Below, in pieces: positions 46,095 to 58,319 of a DNA stretch of 64,000 nucleotides. Position numbers and translations under genes: made by a program. Source of the DNA: Hepsetus odoe (Eukaryota; Chordata; Actinopteri; Characiformes; Hepsetidae); assembly GCA_017165825.1 (NCBI GenBank), contig CM029366.1:28798801-28862800 (forward strand), written 5' to 3'. The notes beneath the pieces are model-generated. The model saw nothing but the letters and a program-made list of their open reading frames with translations, was not told where the DNA came from and searched no databases. Every line of letters begins with the position of its first letter. Within the stretch, counting starts at the first letter, position 1.

Positions 46095-46355
46095 TCACAC
46101 TTGAGCCTAAGGTCACCAAACCAAGCACCAGCAAGAGAAATATTAAAGCCCACAGCTCTGGGTTTGTGGATCAGTGAAAATGAAGTTATGGAAGACCACC
46201 TAACACATTTAAGATGAGCTGGGATGGATTTTGTAATCCAGAACGTATCATCCAGAATCAATAACAGACCTTAGTGATGCTCTTGTGTCTGCAATTAAAT
46301 TCTCAAAGTAATGTTCCAATAGCTAGTAAAGCCTTCCGAGACGAGTAGGAACTTT
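46095..46355 (+). mobile_element. Tc1/mariner-like transposon remnant with an internal deletion
   Basis: ACCAAGCACCAGCAAGAG and AGCTCTGGGTTTGTGG are followed, after a gap relative to intact elements, by GATGAGCTGGGATGGATT, CATCCAGAATCAATAACAG, GTGATGCTCTTGTG and GTAAAGCCTTCCGAGA. These are ordered parts of the transposase gene found also at 17218 and 44395. Confidence 0.65.
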
Positions 46356-46524
46356 AGACGCAGAACAAGATATCTTTTTTTTTTTACATGTTATTCATGT
46401 GCATCCCAAATATAAATGACTGGTCAGAAATGGCCTTGTGATGGCTCCCTTGCAGTGATAGATTGGGTAGATGGTGGCTGATAACATAGTTGCAGTAAAT
46501 ACCTTACGATGTGTTTATTTTGTG

Positions 46525-46620
46525 AAGGAGGAAGATGCAGAGAACCGGAAGAAATGGAAACAAAGGATTATCCTTTGTGACGACCCCTAAACGGGAGCAT
46601 CTGAAAGAAGAAGACTTTAT
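46525..46620 (+). mobile_element. RTE LINE 3'-end fragment, plus strand
   Basis: GAAGATGCAGAGAACCGG, then AGAAATGGAAACAAAGG and GTGACGACCCCTAAACGGG encode the terminal residues of the LINE ORF (EDAENRKKWKQRI, then a stop) and the start of the 3' end. It is a strongly 5'-truncated insertion in the orientation opposite to the other LINE copies of the window. Confidence 0.75.
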
Positions 46621-46928
46621 AAGACTTTAGTTTAAAACATTTTTTTTAAATATTGCACTGAATTTACATATGTTTAGGACATCTGGAAGTTGTGAATATG
46701 TGCACAAGAGATTCTGTTCTTCATGTAGAGATGCTCTTTACTGAAGGAATCACTAGAAATGCAACATTTTTTAAATTTTTTATTTTTTATTTTTTGCTAT
46801 GTCATTTGTAGATCTGTGATTGGTGGACATGATCAGTTACCAGCAGGGGTAACAGCGAAGGGAAAAGGGGTTACTCTGCTTGTTGCACAGCTTCCATTGC
46901 ATTACTGGTTACCTGACTATGTTGAAAT

Positions 46929-47015
46929 AAAGTGAAAGTGAAAGTTGTAATTGTGAGTAGATTCAAAAACATGACCTTCTGACCAGCTCCCTAACCACTA
47001 GGCTACCGCTGGCCC
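46929..47015 (-). repeat. SINE family A with the middle deleted
   Basis: The tail AAGTGAAAGTGAAAGTTG (plus orientation) joins almost directly to the head GACCAGCTCCCTAACCACTA / GGCTACCGCTGGCCC. About 160 bases of body are missing. Confidence 0.7.
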
Positions 47016-47019
47016 AAGT

Positions 47020-47560
47020 CTTAAGTCTGTGGAATCTGAACTCAAGAGTTTTCTTATTTTTGTGATTTCCTGCATTTCACCACATCTGATTCAACGTCTG
47101 CAGCTATTAAATGAAAATAAGATACGAGTTTAAATTGAAACACTTGTTGTTTGAGAAGCTGGGGAACTGAATGACCTCTAGACTGAAGATTCAGATGTCT
47201 TCAGGGATTTGTTTAAGTATAATGGCAACTGCGTTCATTTTTTGAACATATACAAGCTTTTTTTTTTTTTTTTTTACATATTCATGTCCTAAACTGAAGA
47301 ACTAGTTGTATTATTCATTGTTTGCCACTGGTGGGTATCAACATTTACATGGATAAACTGAACTTTATGAACTTCAAAACTAATTTGTATTCATTTAATA
47401 CATTTAAACCTTTTTGTAAAAACAATGTAAGCATTTAAGGCATGGAAATTCTCACATCACTTTCTACGGCATATCTTTCTGTATCCAAAATCTGATAATG
47501 TCATAATTGAACAATTTATTCAACTTTCTTTCTTTCTTCTTTGTCTCTCTTTTTGGGCCA
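47020..47560. other. intergenic, nothing recognised
   Basis: It contains a T-run (47260-47275) and no supported gene. Confidence 0.45.
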
Positions 47561-47564
47561 TTTC

Positions 47565-48020
47565 AGATATTTTGCTGATGGTTCAGGGGCCGGATGAGAG
47601 CTCCTTGTTTATCCATCGCTGCCACTTGTGCATCTTGTTCCCCATCTTTCATTTTACACTTGACCAAGCATCTGGAATGAGCCTCGAGAAGACAAACAGT
47701 GGGCCAATACACAATTATAATTTCCCAATCATTTGGAGAGGTTGGTGCATTAGCTGAATTAGGTATCTTCACTGGCTTGTTGTCTTTGGCGATAAGAGGC
47801 TAGCAGAGCTCCCATTAGCTCCATGCAGGATTAGGGAGAGAGCAGGGCCTGTTTCGCACAACATGGGAGCGCATCGTAATGAGGCTGCCATGCAGGGCCG
47901 CAGACACATTTTTCATCGAGCTCTTTAATCAGAGCCAAGGTGAATTTTCCCTCTCTTCAGAGTGCAAGGAGGGATTTGCAAGTTTTGAATGTGCTGATGA
48001 CATTTAATCTCTGCAGAGGA
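47565..48020. promoter_or_regulatory. possible conserved non-coding element
   Basis: About 450 bases without repeat signs. Motifs include CACAATTATAATTTCCCAAT near 47710, CATTAGCTGAATTAGG near 47747, CTCCCATTAGCTCC near 47808, GCTCTTTAATCAGAGCC near 47919 (with GGCTCTGATTAAAGAGC dyad symmetry) and GAATTTTCCC near 47942. Overlapping open frames on both strands (47563-47772, 47572-47757) have no protein resemblance. Conservation not tested. Confidence 0.33.
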
Positions 48021-48029
48021 GGACTATGA

Positions 48030-49050
48030 GTCCTGACTGACATCCATGCGTGCAAAATGAAAAGGGACAGGGATGGAAAAACAACGAGCAGAATACACAT
48101 TTCATCTAGTCCGAAAAAAAAAAAAACACTTTTACTGAATAACAAGACAGCGCTGCCTCATAATAGATGTGTTTAATGATCAGTTATCACACATTTAATG
48201 GTTAGATTCTCCTTTTGTCTAAAGCATCCACAAGAGCACAGGTTTCGAGACCTTTTGGTCGTTCTTTGAAAGCTTTGCTTTTCAGTGTGTAACTTTCAGG
48301 CAATTATGCTTTTCATATTATGTTCTCCTTTCCCTATCTTGGCTCCACCTGCTTTGTGTTTTTAACCTTCATTTTAGTAGGCAGGACATTAAGAGCACGT
48401 TCTGGACTCCTCCCACATATAATTAGCATTTTCCACCTCTTCCTTTTATTATTCATGCCATTTTTTTTTCTGTGCTGTTTTCTGCACAAGTAGCCCTCAT
48501 GAGTCTTTGTCTGATCTTGTCATGAGTATTTATTTATTTGTTTGTTTGTGTGCCCTTTCAAATCACACTAAAACCTCTCCGACACAGAAAGTAAAATTCT
48601 CTAAATTGTTCCTGGCGACATGTTTATACAACTGTACAAACAAATGTCTGGCAAATTAAATACTACTATAAACTTTTAGATGTTTTTTCTTCATTCTTCA
48701 TAATCAGAAAGACCGTTTCATCACAAGGTTCTTCTCTTACTCCTTTACAATAATCCTTCTCCAGAGGTTCTTTCATGAGCTAACAGTGACAGGGCCGGAA
48801 AATAAGCAGCAGAATACACAGAATTCAACCAATGAAAAGCCCCGTGACTCTGAAAAGCAGGGGTGCGCTGCATCATAACAGATACACCGGCACTTATCAC
48901 ACTCTTGGTGGTTATATTCTCAGGGCAGAGATTACAAGATGCACTGGCTCCGTGATAGCAGCGATGTACTCCGACCTTGAGTTGTTACATAGTCTAACCT
49001 CTAGCCACAAGTCAGCACTCACAATGTGGTTTACCACAGTATCCCAATGA
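48030..49050. other. intergenic, nothing recognised
   Basis: No supported gene. An A-run at 48115-48126 and a (TTTA/TTTG)n patch at 48528-48548 are present. Confidence 0.45.
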
Positions 49051-49055
49051 GCTTC

Positions 49056-49350
49056 AATTGATTATCTGAACCAGTATTCCTAACCAGCATCACGGGATGG
49101 GCGGAACTCATCGAACAAAAGGCAGAGCAACAACATTGAAAGGTCACCGGTTCATCTCAAAGCAGACACACTCACTCCCACACACATACACGCTCACATT
49201 TTAATTTAGCATCGCCGGTTCCATTGACATGCATGTCTTTAGACTGTAGGTGGAAACTGGAGCTCCTGGAGGAACACTGATATAAACAGAATGCAACCTC
49301 CACCCTGAAAGGACCAAAGCAATCCTGGCAGGGAATCTATCCCACAGCCT
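49056..49350 (-). repeat. family X repeat, diverged copy
   Basis: CCTAACCAGCATCACGGGATG, CACACACATACACGCTCAC, TGACATGCATGTCTTTAGAC, TGTAGGTGGAAACTGGAGC and TCCTGGAGGAACAC follow, in inverse order, the consensus of a common fish repeat whose plus-strand form is at 62166. The copy is old. Confidence 0.6.
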
Positions 49351-49607
49351 TTCTATTCATTTGGACTGTTGTAAATGATCTACATCAGTTAAACATTTTA
49401 ATGTAACAGAATGTTACTGTTAGGATTATAAGTGGCTTGTTTCTGCGACAATTTGATGGTTTGCCAAAAAGAGTGATTCTCACTGCAACACAACATAATG
49501 CCTTTCAACAAAAACACTACTTGCATGTTCTGCTGCATTCAGTGCTCATCTCAGTTTAACGTATAAATCAAGTATCAATTCAACTTTGTTTTGTGCTGCC
49601 ATAACGA

Positions 49608-49846
49608 TGCAGTGGTGGTCTAGCGTTTAGGGACTAGGCCCCAGGATCAGGAGGTCATGAGTTTGAATCCCAGACCAGTAGGTTGCCCTTAGGTACCCTT
49701 GAGCAAGGTATCGTCTCCAACACAGCTCCCTGGTTGCTTTAATTACCATCCCCCAGCAGCACGGTGTGTTTGGGTTAAATAGAGGACGCATTACGTTGTG
49801 GTTCACTGTGTGCTGTGTTTCACGATGACAAAGTCACTTTCACTTC
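49608..49846 (+). repeat. tRNA-derived SINE (family A)
   Basis: Head GCAGTGGTGGTCTAGCGTTTAG (box A-like), box B region GAGTTTGAATCCC, body TACCCTTGAGCAAGGTATCG, GCACGGTGTGTTTGGG and tail AAAGTCACTTTCACTTC. Confidence 0.92.
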
Positions 49847-49859
49847 ACTGATAGATTAA

Positions 49860-51480
49860 AAAATTATCTAAATCTACAAGTACATTAGTCATCCAGATAG
49901 CTTCTGACTTATTCCAACAATACATATTTCTGCAATTATTTAAAGTGCAAATTAACAGATGCAATTAATACTGACAATTTTAAACAAGGATTTCAGTCCC
50001 CAATAAAAGACAATTATTTTCTTTCTTAAAATTAATAATTTTTTTTTTTTCCAACCATTCCTTTTTGGGAAAAAATATTTTTGAAATTTATTTATGGAAT
50101 TGCAGATTTTTTTAAAGTGTTTTTTTCTTAATAGTGGTATAACTCCTTTTCTGTAGAATGTACAAAATCCAGCTTATTTTGTAACCTTTTTTACTTGTTC
50201 ATATTCAGGAATAGAAGGTGATTTACAATGTTTATTTAGTCATTCATTGGATTACAAATGATATTTCAAACAAAAAAAATATATATTTCATTCGGTGTCT
50301 AGATTTCTACTTGACAGCGAATGAATCGGAAGCTGAAGCACTCCGTTCTGCTCGGCTACACATCTTCAGTCTGGCAGAGGTGCATATTTAATTTGGTGGT
50401 GAATATTTGTGAGAATCTGCTTTGGGCTTTTATTGTGACTAAGAATCTGGTTTTGCAGCCAAAAATAACCGTCTAATGTGCAAATGTGAGATGAGTGGCA
50501 ATGAGCTAAATGCATCTACTTGTTCCTTTTCCTTCTGTTTTCTTCTGTTTCCTTTATGCTGACCTTTTCCTCTCATGCTCTGCCTTTCTTTCATTCATTT
50601 ATGTCTCTTCCCATCTCTGTTTCTTGCTCCCTCTCTGAGAAGACGGATAATTAATCCACATTGTGCGTCCGCATCCATGCTGATGGCCTGGCCATATTTC
50701 ATACAGTCCTGATGCATCTCCGGCGATGTCCCCATAACTCCATCTGCACTGGGATAATGTAAACTCAAAGCTCCATAAATACAGCAGGCTGAAAGAAATA
50801 CAGCTCTTTTATTAAATCTGTAAATCCAAAAGCTTCTCCTATAAAAATTGAGAAAGTTAAAAAAAAAAAAAAATAGAAAATAAAAAAGAGAAAGCCATGT
50901 TGGTGATAACATGCTTAAAGGTAAGAGCTTTTAGGCAGCCCACAGTATCTGTTGAGGGCAGAATAGGAGGGAAATCAAATGTTTCATTCATCTTTTTATA
51001 GTGCGTGACAATAGACAGGCTTCTTAGCTGGTAGGTGGAGCTTTTCTCCAGAAATCATTGTGTTTCACTCTCCTTAAGCAGTTATGAGTCTTACGGGCAG
51101 CGTATTCGATTAGAGCCCTCTCAGAGGGTCAACATGGATTCAGCTCCTTGTGGTTGACGTCAATATTCCATCATGGAAACTTACTCCAGCTGGCCTGTGC
51201 CTGCTCCCGTTCTTCATACATCTACTCATAAACGTCAAACAGGCCAATAAGTATTTTAACCATGATAAATAACATCAAAGCAAACGCACATGTAGAGACG
51301 TTCAGCATGTGAAGAGGAAAATAAGAGGCTCAGAAGGAAAACTATTTGATCTTGGAGTTATTTGCTGCATCCTTTATCCTTTGTTGAGCAGATGACATGG
51401 TTAAGATTTGAGAATCAGTCACGCTCGCGTGCAAAACTCACTGTCCTGCATAATTAATCGCAGTGCTCATTATCTACATT
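49860..51480. other. intergenic, no supported gene
   Basis: T-rich patches at 50039-50052 and 50584-50600 and an A-run at 50859-50873 occur. The block 50640-50780 (GGATAATTAATCCACATTG, CCATATTTCATACAGTCC) looks non-random but is short. The minus-strand open frame 50595-50912 contains a poly-Phe run from the A-run and is not credible. Confidence 0.45.
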
Positions 51481-51489
51481 ATTTATGGA

Positions 51490-52030
51490 ACTACACTGAT
51501 TGACCAGAACCTTTTTTTGTCCATTTAGAGATAGACATCTGAACTTTAAAAAGGAGAGTCGCATTTGTGTTTGGTGCCTTGCTGTGATGCTGCTATGCAG
51601 TGAGTGTGTGACTGTACTTTTGTCAAGGACAGTCTTTAGTAGAAAACTATTCTTTTACCATCTTTTTCCTCTATCATACTCTAAAACAACTTTACAGTTC
51701 TTTGAAAATATTTGAACAGCCCCGATCAAATTCCATGTTTTTTTGATTTCCTAAGTTTAAATGAATGCATACTGTCAAAAGGGTACATAAATATGAAATT
51801 CACTTTGAACATTTTCTTACATACTAGAAAAAAATAAAGCAAGGCATATAAAACATTCCGTAACTAATTCACAGGCCATGATTTATACTGTAATAATCTG
51901 CAACTGTAATAAGTGTTTAAGGCAGCAAATAAACAGCAACTGAGCCTTAAAATGTGCGGAAATGTGTTTTCTGAACACGATTCCTGCTTTTTTATTAAGA
52001 GAATTAAACCAGGACGCTCAAACTTTGTAT
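51490..52030. other. intergenic, nothing recognised
   Basis: AT-rich, no supported gene or named repeat. Confidence 0.45.
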
Positions 52031-52032
52031 AT

Positions 52033-52247
52033 GAAGTGAAATGAAAGTGACTAATTTTCATTGTGAAACAGCAAACAAGCACAACTCAATAAAATGCAGC
52101 CTCTGCTTTTAACCCATGCGCTCCGTGCAGCAGTGGGCAGGAACATTCAACACCCGTGGAGCAGTGGTGGGAACATTCTGGTCGGGTACTCGAACCCACA
52201 ACCTTCCAATTAAGAGATCTAGTCCCTAAACACTAGGCCACCACTGT
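52033..52247 (-). repeat. tRNA-derived SINE (family A)
   Basis: Plus-orientation blocks are GTGAAATGAAAGTGAC, GTGCAGCAGTGGGCAG, CGAACCCACAACCTTCC and AACACTAGGCCACCACTG. The GTACCTTGAGCAAGG block is deleted relative to sister copies. Confidence 0.87.
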
Positions 52248-52410
52248 ATCTACAGGACTGTGTCTATGGTTGTTTTTTTCCAATATGCAAATCATTTGGG
52301 TTCTAGACAGCTAGAACAAATTACATGGCTAAAGTGAAAAAAAGGACCAGTTTTACTTTTCAGTCACTGAGCTCTACTGCATCATCAGGAAATTCACCAG
52401 AATATCTGCC

Positions 52411-52560
52411 CTTTGTGTGGGTGTGGGTTTCTTCTGGGTGCATTGGTTTCTTTTCACAGTCCAAAGAGCATCAGGAGGATTGGAGATGCCCAATTGCCCT
52501 CTTAAATGTAGTTGCAAGTTTGTGTGAGTGTGTGTGTCCACCCTGTGTCCGCTCCAGTCT
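52411..52560 (+). repeat. family X repeat fragment
   Basis: GTGGGTTTCTTCTGGGTGC, TTCACAGTCCAAAGAGCATC, GGATTGGAGATGCC and the terminal GTGTGTCCACCCTGTGTCC match the middle of the repeat family represented at 62166, in plus orientation. Confidence 0.6.
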
Positions 52561-52569
52561 TTTGTCATC

Positions 52570-53235
52570 ATGCAGTGGAAAATGCTTGATGACAGCACCT
52601 CTGTTACCCAGAGGTCAATTATTCAATAATAATTCACTACCTCGCTGGTGTAGTTAGACACTGTAGCCCATCTGTTAATGCACAATCTGTGTTTAGACCT
52701 TCATAAGGGGTCCACAGAGTTCCTTAAAATCTTTTAGGATTACTGTCATGTATCCAAAATAGTGGATGATAAGTGTATCTGGGAAGAAGTTAGGCAGAAA
52801 AAGAGGCTTTAGAATAGGTTACATTTTTACAGAGTGAATGTATACATTGTGATTACTCTGGAAATGACCACAACATGCAAAAATTAAAAACAGAAATAGC
52901 CCATTAAAGAGGGGGATTTAACACCAGTCAATGGCAGCTATTATAATTCACAGCTACTCTAGTTAAAAATCCAGAATAGACAGAACATAAATCTATTTCC
53001 TCTTGTGAGTAAAACATGCTTTTCAGCAATATTAATTACTTTCAGTGCATAGGACTTAATTAAAATGTTATGAGAAAAAAACATTTGAGTAAGAGGTCAC
53101 TGCAGTTAATAGGCCCAGATACCTCTACATCAAGCCACTTTAATGATTTTGGCAAAAGCACACTCTGGAAATTACCCTGCTGGACAAAGGGCATCATTAC
53201 ACCTCTCACCTTCCAAAACTAATGCGTCAAGTGTG
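52570..53235. other. intergenic, nothing recognised
   Basis: No supported gene or named repeat. Confidence 0.45.
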
Positions 53236-53240
53236 AATAA

Positions 53241-53488
53241 GTGAAAGTGAAAGTGACCATTCTCGTCATTGTGTGTACACGGCACAACACACAGTGAACC
53301 GCAATGAAATTACACCTCTGCATTTAACCCACACACAAACATGTGCAGCTATTGGGGGGCAGCTATTGGGGTGAGCTACAGTGACGGGAACGGTACCTTG
53401 CTCAAGGGTATCTCAGGGCAACCGAATGGTCTGGGATTCGAGCCCACAATCTTCTGATCCTGAGGCCAATTCCATAATCGCTGCCTAG
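53241..53488 (-). repeat. tRNA-derived SINE (family A)
   Basis: Plus-orientation blocks are GTGAAAGTGAAAGTGACC, CACAGTGAACCGCAATG, GTGCAGCTATTGGGGGGC (with a short local duplication GGGGCAGCTATTGGGG), GGTACCTTGCTCAAGGGTATC and GGATTCGAGCCCAC. Confidence 0.9.
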
Positions 53489-53579
53489 TGGATATTTATT
53501 TATTTGATTATTTTAAGGAAAGGTGTCACGTGGATCTGATGTTCTCAGTGTCTACAGGACAACAAAGAATAGACAGATT

Positions 53580-53720
53580 TTTTATCCATCCATCCCTCCA
53601 TCCCTCCATCCATCACACAGTTCCTAGCAATGGTAACATGGGATCCTTGAGCTTTTCCCAACACTCACAGAGCAAAATGCAAAGAAAGACCCTGGATGGG
53701 TCACCAGCTCATTGTAAGGC
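53580..53720 (-). repeat. family X repeat fragment
   Basis: ATCCATCCATCCCTCCATCC, CAACACTCACAGAGC and GACCCTGGATGGGTCACCAG match the inverse of the family X body. Confidence 0.55.
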
Positions 53721-53724
53721 ATAT

Positions 53725-55660
53725 TTTTTTGTTTTATTTGTTCATTTGTTTAATTTCTTTAACAATGATTTTGATACTTTCTAAATCTTCAAATGCTCTG
53801 AATGTTCAGTCTTGCCATTTGGACTATTTATCCACCCACCCATCCATCCATGGTCTATTTTTGTCCTTCTGTGTCCTTTCCTCCCCCCACACACAGGAGA
53901 ATGTCTTCTCCATACACTCACTGATGCCAGGAATGAAAGCTGTATCCAGATAAGTGACCTCTCTCTGCTATTAGCTAGCCATCCACAGGGCACAACCTAT
54001 GATCCACTCCCCTCAGGGCCCTTCAGCCTGACTTTACCAAATCCTCATAATTTACTAAATATATCTGTAAACCAGCGGACACGTCCAGGCCGCCGAGGGC
54101 ACAGCAAGTGTCACAAAGCATTAGCTTGGGCATGGAAATATTTCCTAATTGGAGGAAAGTTTTTTGTCTTTTGACTTTTGCCAGCCATATTGCAGATCAG
54201 GGCACAGTGCGTACGTCTGATGCCTTTAGTGGTGCCACAAGCAAATGAAACACTCTCTCATTAGTGGCGTAAATGGTACAATATGCTTCCCGTTACCGAG
54301 CAGAGCAGGGGAAGAGGCGGTGGTGGGGGTCACATTAGCATTTCACTTTAAAGAGCAGAGCAAGGCCTGAGGTTTTATAAAAGCTCAGAGTTAAGGGCCA
54401 TTTCTGTTCACAGGCACCATTCAAAGACATTTTCTCCTGTGGCATGTAGGAACTGCGATGTGAAGAGCACTTTAAACATTGTTTTTAACACTCCAGAATG
54501 AATAAGTATTATCAACAAAGCTACCATTTTATTAAGCAAAAGATTTAGTGTAAAATACATTAGTTTTATGTTTATTGACTGCCACTTAACATTCACATGT
54601 GGATTTCAAAACTTCAGAGTGAACTGTAAATCTATTTTCTCTTTTTTACATTATAAATCTCTGATGTTCTATATTTCTGTCATCTGTTACATTGACACTG
54701 ACAGTACTGACAGGCAACATCACCAGTTTCAGAACTGCGCTGTAGGAAAAGTGCACTAAAAAGAAAAAAAAAAAAGAAAAAGACCAGGTATCAGGTCTTC
54801 TTAGCCACTGCACTTTTCTTGCAGGAACTGCCGGGTTTGGTGGCAGCTGAAAGTGCTGAGTGTTTACTGCTATGACAAGACTAATTAGCTGTATCCACCA
54901 CTGCAGGGCTAACTCACACAGCAAACACACCAGTGCCACCATGCTGAACACACTCCGAGGGGAGAGCAGTGCTCCAGTCAGGCATACAGAGAGAAACAAA
55001 TTGAGAGCAAGAGAGAGAGAAAACAACTTTTTCCAGTACTTATGTTCAAGAATACAGTCCGTTCTAAGTGTTAATTGTACTCACTTCTGATGAAATATTT
55101 GGCTGTTACACTTTCATTTTTTACCCGCATTGCATTAAAGCAGCCAAATTATTAAAAAAATTTGAACATTAAACACATGAAATCAATTCATTTATTCATC
55201 AGGCAGGAGGGGAATATACTTGCTTGGCTCTACATATATATGTAAGAGTCAGCAGTGTAAGGTAAGTATAGTAAATTTTGATGAGGGGTGAAGGAAACCA
55301 ACAAATCCTTTACCTTTTACCTTTTCGTTTTGGGCTCTAAAAGTCAAAACTTTGTAGATTTTCTATTGCAATCAAGCTAAAATTATTCTTTGCTGTTTCC
55401 AACCTGCTTAATGAGCTACGGCCACATAATGCAGTTCAGTGGTTGAGCAGTCTTACTAGGAAGCAACAGGGACTCATATGGTGTTACAGTGTCTTATTAG
55501 ATTAAAGGAGATATTTGACAATTCTCTGAAAGTCCATCAAACAGTTGCAAAGAAGGAACCCATTGGGTGAGAACACTGATTTTTACTTTGTTTTTACATC
55601 CGAGTTTAAGTAAATTGTTTGTATTCCCAAAGAACAGGAGGATGGGTTTAGCTTTATAAT
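53725..55660. other. intergenic, no supported gene
   Basis: The region has a CCATCCATCC-type tract at 53833-53851 and an A-rich patch at 54763-54780. The block 54060-54330 (CACAAAGCATTAGC, CTAATTGGAGGAAAG, CTCTCATTAGTGGCG) might be regulatory, but the signal is weak. Open frames on both strands (54646-55026 minus, 53812-54174 plus) have no family resemblance. Confidence 0.45.
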
Positions 55661-55669
55661 TTGTTATGA

Positions 55670-55925
55670 AATGAAAGTGAAAGTGATTGTTTGTCTTTGT
55701 GAAACACAGCACAGCACACAATGAGACCCAACAAATACGGAACCTCTGCTTTTCACCCACACACCCAGTTCAGCAGGGAGCAGCCATATCCAGCATCCTG
55801 GGAACAGTGCCGGGGAAGGTACCTTGCTCAAGGGTACCACAGGGTAACTTACTGGTCCAGGATTCAAACCCATGATCTTCAGATTCCTGGGACTTAGTCA
55901 CTAATAACTAGGCCACCGCTGCCCC
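55670..55925 (-). repeat. tRNA-derived SINE (family A)
   Basis: Plus-orientation blocks are GAAATGAAAGTGAAAGTG, GTGAAACACAGCACAGCACAC, GGTACCTTGCTCAAGGGTACC and TAACTAGGCCACCGCTGCCCC. Confidence 0.92.
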
Positions 55926-55929
55926 AATA

Positions 55930-57830
55930 CCTTTCTGCTGTCAGAATTCTGACAAAGGACTAAATAAATCATTGTGGATTATTAAAAACATTAAATGAGA
56001 GTTGAAGAGTCAGATTTTATTGAGTTACTCTTTCCCAAAAAGAAGCATTTATAAGGTTACATCTGCATAAAAAGGCTTATGACAATTGACATTAATCCAT
56101 TGCTCTTACATTTTCTGGACTAAAACTAGTGAAAAAAGCTTTTATGACAAGTGAGGCTTATTAGAATAAGACTTTTTAAATGATAATGTAAGTTTAGGTC
56201 CATTTTAATTTAAGGCTTAGGTAGATGACATGTCGCCGTATGAGTGCTATCCTACAGTAAAATGGTTACTAATGTCTAGAAATGTACCTTTCAGCAGCCA
56301 TATTTTGACTATTCAATAAAAGAACAAATTCATACAATAGGTTCTATGCTAAAGAGCGATATACATATTAATGCACCTGACATTTAATCCATTTGTATTC
56401 TAAATATATTTCATTTTTCTAATCTGGATCACATTCCTACTGGTAGTTCTGTCTGTCTGATCCCTTGGGATCGATAAAGCTTCTCTCCTAGTACAGCTTT
56501 GCATAATGGCATCAGTAAGTAGTCAATACAGTAAATTTGAAATGATTTTTTTCCCCTCTTTCAAATAGGAGTTGTCACTAAAGTGGTGCCTAAGAGTTTG
56601 GGAGTTAAAGTTAACGACTTGAGTAGACTTCTCATTTACCCCTGTCTGCTATTTCCCAAGACCATGGAGAACTGAGACTCCCTGGTACGTGACAAGGTTT
56701 GGAGTCAAATTTAGCAATTATCCCTCTTGGGTTGAGCCGCACTTGAGGAAAGATAGTGGAAAATAAAAGCTCTGTCTCCAGCCTCATTCATTGGCTAACT
56801 ATGGGGACATAGTTCACCCCCCGCCCGACACACTGTGTCCTCTGTGGTCACCCTTCCCTGGGGACAGCTTTTGTCACTTCCCCTTAGCAGAGGCAGCTGT
56901 AACAGCCTTGGCAGCAGTAATGGCGTTTGATCCAGACAAACCCATGGCTAAATGCAGTCACAGAGGGAACTCCTCCTGTCTGCCTCTATGCTTGTCGGCC
57001 ATCGGTGACTTTCAGGACAAACATCTGCCTTTATGCCCAAAAGATCTTTTTCCATAAAAAGATTTTTGGTGAAGTTGCTAATATTGGAAATATTTTTTTA
57101 TTTTTTTTATTTGATGGTTTTGCTGAGGAAGCCTAAAGGAAGCAGCTGCTCTGATGCCACTGAAAGACCACAAAACAGTGTTCTAGATGATAATCTAAAA
57201 ACACAGAAGAATATTCTAAAAATAATAATAATAATAAGAGCTCAAATAATGGAATGGATTAAAAAAAAAAAATTCTTCCCAAGTAGAAACAATGACTCAT
57301 TTAGACATCAGCAGACACTTTGGATAATACTTTTTTTTTTTTTTTTACATTTTAGCTTGTGTGGTTATCTTTACCAGGCACTCCCTTGCCACAAGAAGGA
57401 CTGAGTAGAGCTTGTTCTTCAAAGTTCCCAGTGTCTCGGCTCTAATTAGAATGTAGAAAGGGCAAAGGTGGCCTCCTGCCCAAATGGGCTGGCATATAGT
57501 AAAACTGGCCAAAAGTCTCTGGCAGCCTGATAAACCCAAACTGCCTTTTAAAGGTCATGGGGGTTTGGGGATAGCACTTAGTGTTCTCTGACCTGACATT
57601 TGTCTGTCTGGTGACCCCACAGATTGTGGCTCAGCAAAGTTTTAATGAGGTTTTTGCTAACGGCTAGCTATCCTATGGAGATGTGGCTCCATTTTGAGGT
57701 ATTGTATATAAGGATGATGATTTTGAGAATTTCATTTCCATTTCTTTCACACCATCACATGGATTACTGCACTAGCAGACAACGTCAGTTGGCCTGTCCA
57801 CTGTCCATCTTAACACCAACATGATGGTTT
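55930..57830. other. intergenic, no supported gene
   Basis: The block 56640-57030 is somewhat GC-richer and has an open frame of 88 residues (56791-57057), but no domain or splice context was recognised. An (AAT)n patch lies at 57220-57237 and a T-run at 57330-57347. Confidence 0.45.

Positions 57831-57832
<2 letters not shown>

Positions 57833-57885
<53 letters not shown>
57833..57885. repeat. (GA)n microsatellite
   Basis: About 26 GA units. Confidence 0.97.
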
Positions 57886-57888
<3 letters not shown>

Positions 57889-58264
57889 AGGGAAAGAGGG
57901 GTTGAGAAGAGAAAATGAGAGAGAAGGAGAGTGAGAGATAATTAGCCTCACTGAAAGCAATCAGGGGAAACAAAAAACAGCAGCGCTAAATTGCCTGTTA
58001 AGAGTGCAGCGTGAACTCTGCCAGATGTTCTCAGGCACTTATCCGGCAACTGAGCTGTGGAAGTTTCCTGGAAAACAGCACGCTTTGATCCCCCATCATC
58101 AAAATCGGGTCACACAGGGAGGAGATGTTAAAGAACACATTACTGGAGCCTCTCTCCACCGTGAGGCAAACACTTTTTACAAACAATGCTTAGGAACAGT
58201 CAAAGTGCAAACCAATCTCTGACGGCTTCAGACTAGGTATTTTCTTGAGCAGATGCATAGTGTT

Positions 58265-58266
58265 AN

Positions 58267-58313
<47 letters not shown>
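58265..58313. repeat. (GA)n microsatellite with one undetermined base
   Basis: About 23 GA units start directly after an N at 58266, the only ambiguous base I noticed. The repeat length may be unreliable here. Confidence 0.97.
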
Positions 58314-58316
<3 letters not shown>

Positions 58317-58319
58317 CGA

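Noticed and set aside
47556..47757. Possible exon after the acceptor-like GGGCCATTTCAG near 47565
   Set aside because: The frame ends in a stop without a good donor, and open frames exist on both strands; a non-coding element is the better guess.
50595..50912. 105-codon minus-strand frame
   Set aside because: Contains a poly-Phe run produced by an A-run; no family resemblance.
56791..57057. 88-codon frame (MANYGDIVHPPPD...)
   Set aside because: No domain, no splice context; overlapping frames on the same strand are equally long.
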